Positions 5,685-6,216 of a stretch of 6,216 nucleotides of DNA are shown here, piece after piece. Origin of the DNA: an uncultured Eubacteriales bacterium (GTDB lineage Bacteria; Bacillota; Clostridia; Oscillospirales; CAG-272); contig CAKRPQ010000105.1 in NCBI GenBank assembly GCA_934385225.1, forward strand, positions 1 to 6,216, given 5' to 3'. The notes beneath the pieces were generated by a model. The model saw only the letters and a program-made list of their open reading frames with translations, did not search any database and was not told the DNA's origin. The translations under genes were made by a program, and so were the position numbers. Positions within the stretch are counted from its first letter, which is position 1. The number at the start of each line of letters is the position of its first letter.

Positions 5685-6149
5685 TTATCGAATGAGGCAA
5701 AAATATCGAAAAATTTGCCCGAAAACGCCGAAATAACTTATTTTTCCTACGTCCTCATCGGCTACAATATCCGTTTTCCCGATTTCGGTGTCGCCCGACA
5801 TTATCCTTATCGTGCCTACGGTGTCGCCCGACTTTATCGGTGCCGCCACACTCTCAGGAAGTTCGGTTACAATTTCTATACTCCCCTTTTTTGCGCTCTC
5901 GACAACGGCTGAAAGCTCTCCGTGCAATATTTTACAGCTCTGCGCCGTTCCGCCGAGAACCTTTATCTCCCCCATATCCTCTTTTTCAAGGCGGTAAAGT
6001 GCATAATTTGCGAAACCGTAGTCAAGCATTTTCGACGCCTCGGCGTTGCGTATATCACGCGTCGGAGAACCCATTACGACTGCGATAAGCGTCATTCCGT
6101 CACGCTCGGCGGTGGCTGATATGCAGAATTTCGCCTTTGACGTCGCCAA
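5685..6149 (-). CDS. D-alanyl-D-alanine carboxypeptidase (peptidase S11, DacF-like), C-terminal part only
   Basis: About 154 residues. TSKAKFCISATAERDG (3-18) followed by LIAVVMGSPTRDIRNAEASKMLDYGFANYALY (21-52) is the end of the S11 penicillin-binding domain, just past the KTG box. Residues about 56-133 (EIKVLGGTAQSCKILHGELS...) fit the beta-rich PBP5 C-terminal domain. The tail GVFGQIFRYFCLIR resembles the amphipathic helix that anchors these enzymes on the outer face of the membrane. Intact members trim the terminal D-Ala of peptidoglycan stem peptides using SxxK, SxN and KTG; all three are missing here. The only start in frame is TTG 6149, with no RBS, and an in-frame TAA lies at 6176-6174. 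None of the three minus-strand frames beyond 6150 encodes the expected DG-KTG sequence, so this is not a simple frameshift. Either a truncated pseudogene or an assembly junction. It would be inactive as written. Confidence 0.75.
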   Translation of the reverse strand: MATSKAKFCISATAERDGMTLIAVVMGSPTRDIRNAEASKMLDYGFANYALYRLEKEDMGEIKVLGGTAQSCKILHGELSAVVESAKKGSIEIVTELPESVAAPIKSGDTVGTIRIMSGDTEIGKTDIVADEDVGKISYFGVFGQIFRYFCLIR

Positions 6150-6216
6150 ATGTTGACGATGAGCCCGGAGGTGTTATGAGTCCGTGGTACTGCTACCCCG
6201 GCGACGAGTACGTCGA
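6147..6216. other. Terminal segment that does not continue the carboxypeptidase gene
   Basis: Minus-strand frames here are *HLRAHRQHLA..., a frame with a TAG, and a frame giving an unrelated peptide; none resembles an S11 enzyme. On the + strand the segment looks like a junction between two genes. One frame (open from 6141, ATG at 6150) ends in TGA at 6177-6179. It overlaps an ATG at 6176 as ATGA, with GGAGG (6167-6171) just upstream. The base composition is also more GC-rich than in the P-loop region. It is too short to identify. Confidence 0.4.
6176..6216 (+). CDS. Possible start of an unidentified gene, cut by the right edge
   Basis: ATG 6176 opens a frame (MSPWYCYPGDEYV...) that continues to the edge. 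It is preceded by GGAGG at 6167-6171 (4-nt spacing, slightly short) and overlaps a TGA as ATGA, an arrangement typical of coupled operon genes. Thirteen residues cannot be assigned to a family. It may be chance; it only makes sense if the last ~70 bases come from another locus. Confidence 0.25.
   Translation, partial: MSPWYCYPGDEYV

Noticed and set aside
5715..6119. Plus-strand frames opposite the carboxypeptidase fragment
   Set aside because: The minus strand reads as S11 and PBP5 C-terminal sequence all the way; the + frames are low-complexity shadows.
6150..6216. Frameshift as the explanation for the broken carboxypeptidase
   Set aside because: None of the three minus-strand frames upstream of 6150 gives the expected sequence around the KTG motif, so a single indel cannot restore the gene.

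Overview
The window looks like chromosomal DNA from an anaerobic Firmicute of the Clostridia (Oscillospiraceae/Ruminococcaceae-like), probably a contig from an uncultured strain. The support is moderate GC, strong AGGAGG-type ribosome binding sites, consensus sigma-A promoters with 17-bp spacers, a SpoIID/LytB cell-wall enzyme, a bacterial-type 445-residue glucose-6-phosphate isomerase and a DacF-like carboxypeptidase. I see no tRNA, rRNA, CRISPR array, insertion sequence or transposase. No stretch over 300 bases lacks a gene.

Layout. (a) Bases 3-677, +: the C-terminal two thirds or so of a calcineurin-like phosphoesterase, cut by the left edge, closed by a terminator at 705-751. (b) Bases 814-3630, +: a two-gene transcription unit. 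A perfect sigma-A promoter reads a small exported protein of unknown function (920-1408) and then, with an 11-nt overlap and a TTG start, a large membrane-anchored SpoIID/LytB-domain protein with a SPOR-like segment (1398-3587). (c) A bidirectional terminator (3600-3630) and a second hairpin separate this from a convergent gene. (d) Bases 3682-4170, -: a 136-residue P-loop protein with its own strong promoter. (e) Bases 4225-5666, -: pgi with its own promoter, RBS and terminator. (f) Bases 5685-6149, -: the C-terminal part of a D-alanyl-D-alanine carboxypeptidase. Its homology stops just after the place where the KTG motif should be. The last ~70 bases read as a different locus on the + strand.

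How they fit together. Two loci concern the cell envelope: the SpoIID/LytB enzyme, which should cut glycan strands stripped of stem peptides, and the D,D-carboxypeptidase fragment. pgi is central carbon metabolism. The phosphoesterase and the P-loop protein have no evident link to either. The promoter of the SpoIID/LytB unit is a housekeeping type, which suggests vegetative wall remodelling rather than engulfment-stage expression.

I did not find a clear new defence or mobile system. The items most worth a second look are the SpoIID/LytB two-gene unit with its unusual domain order, and the abrupt junction near base 6147.
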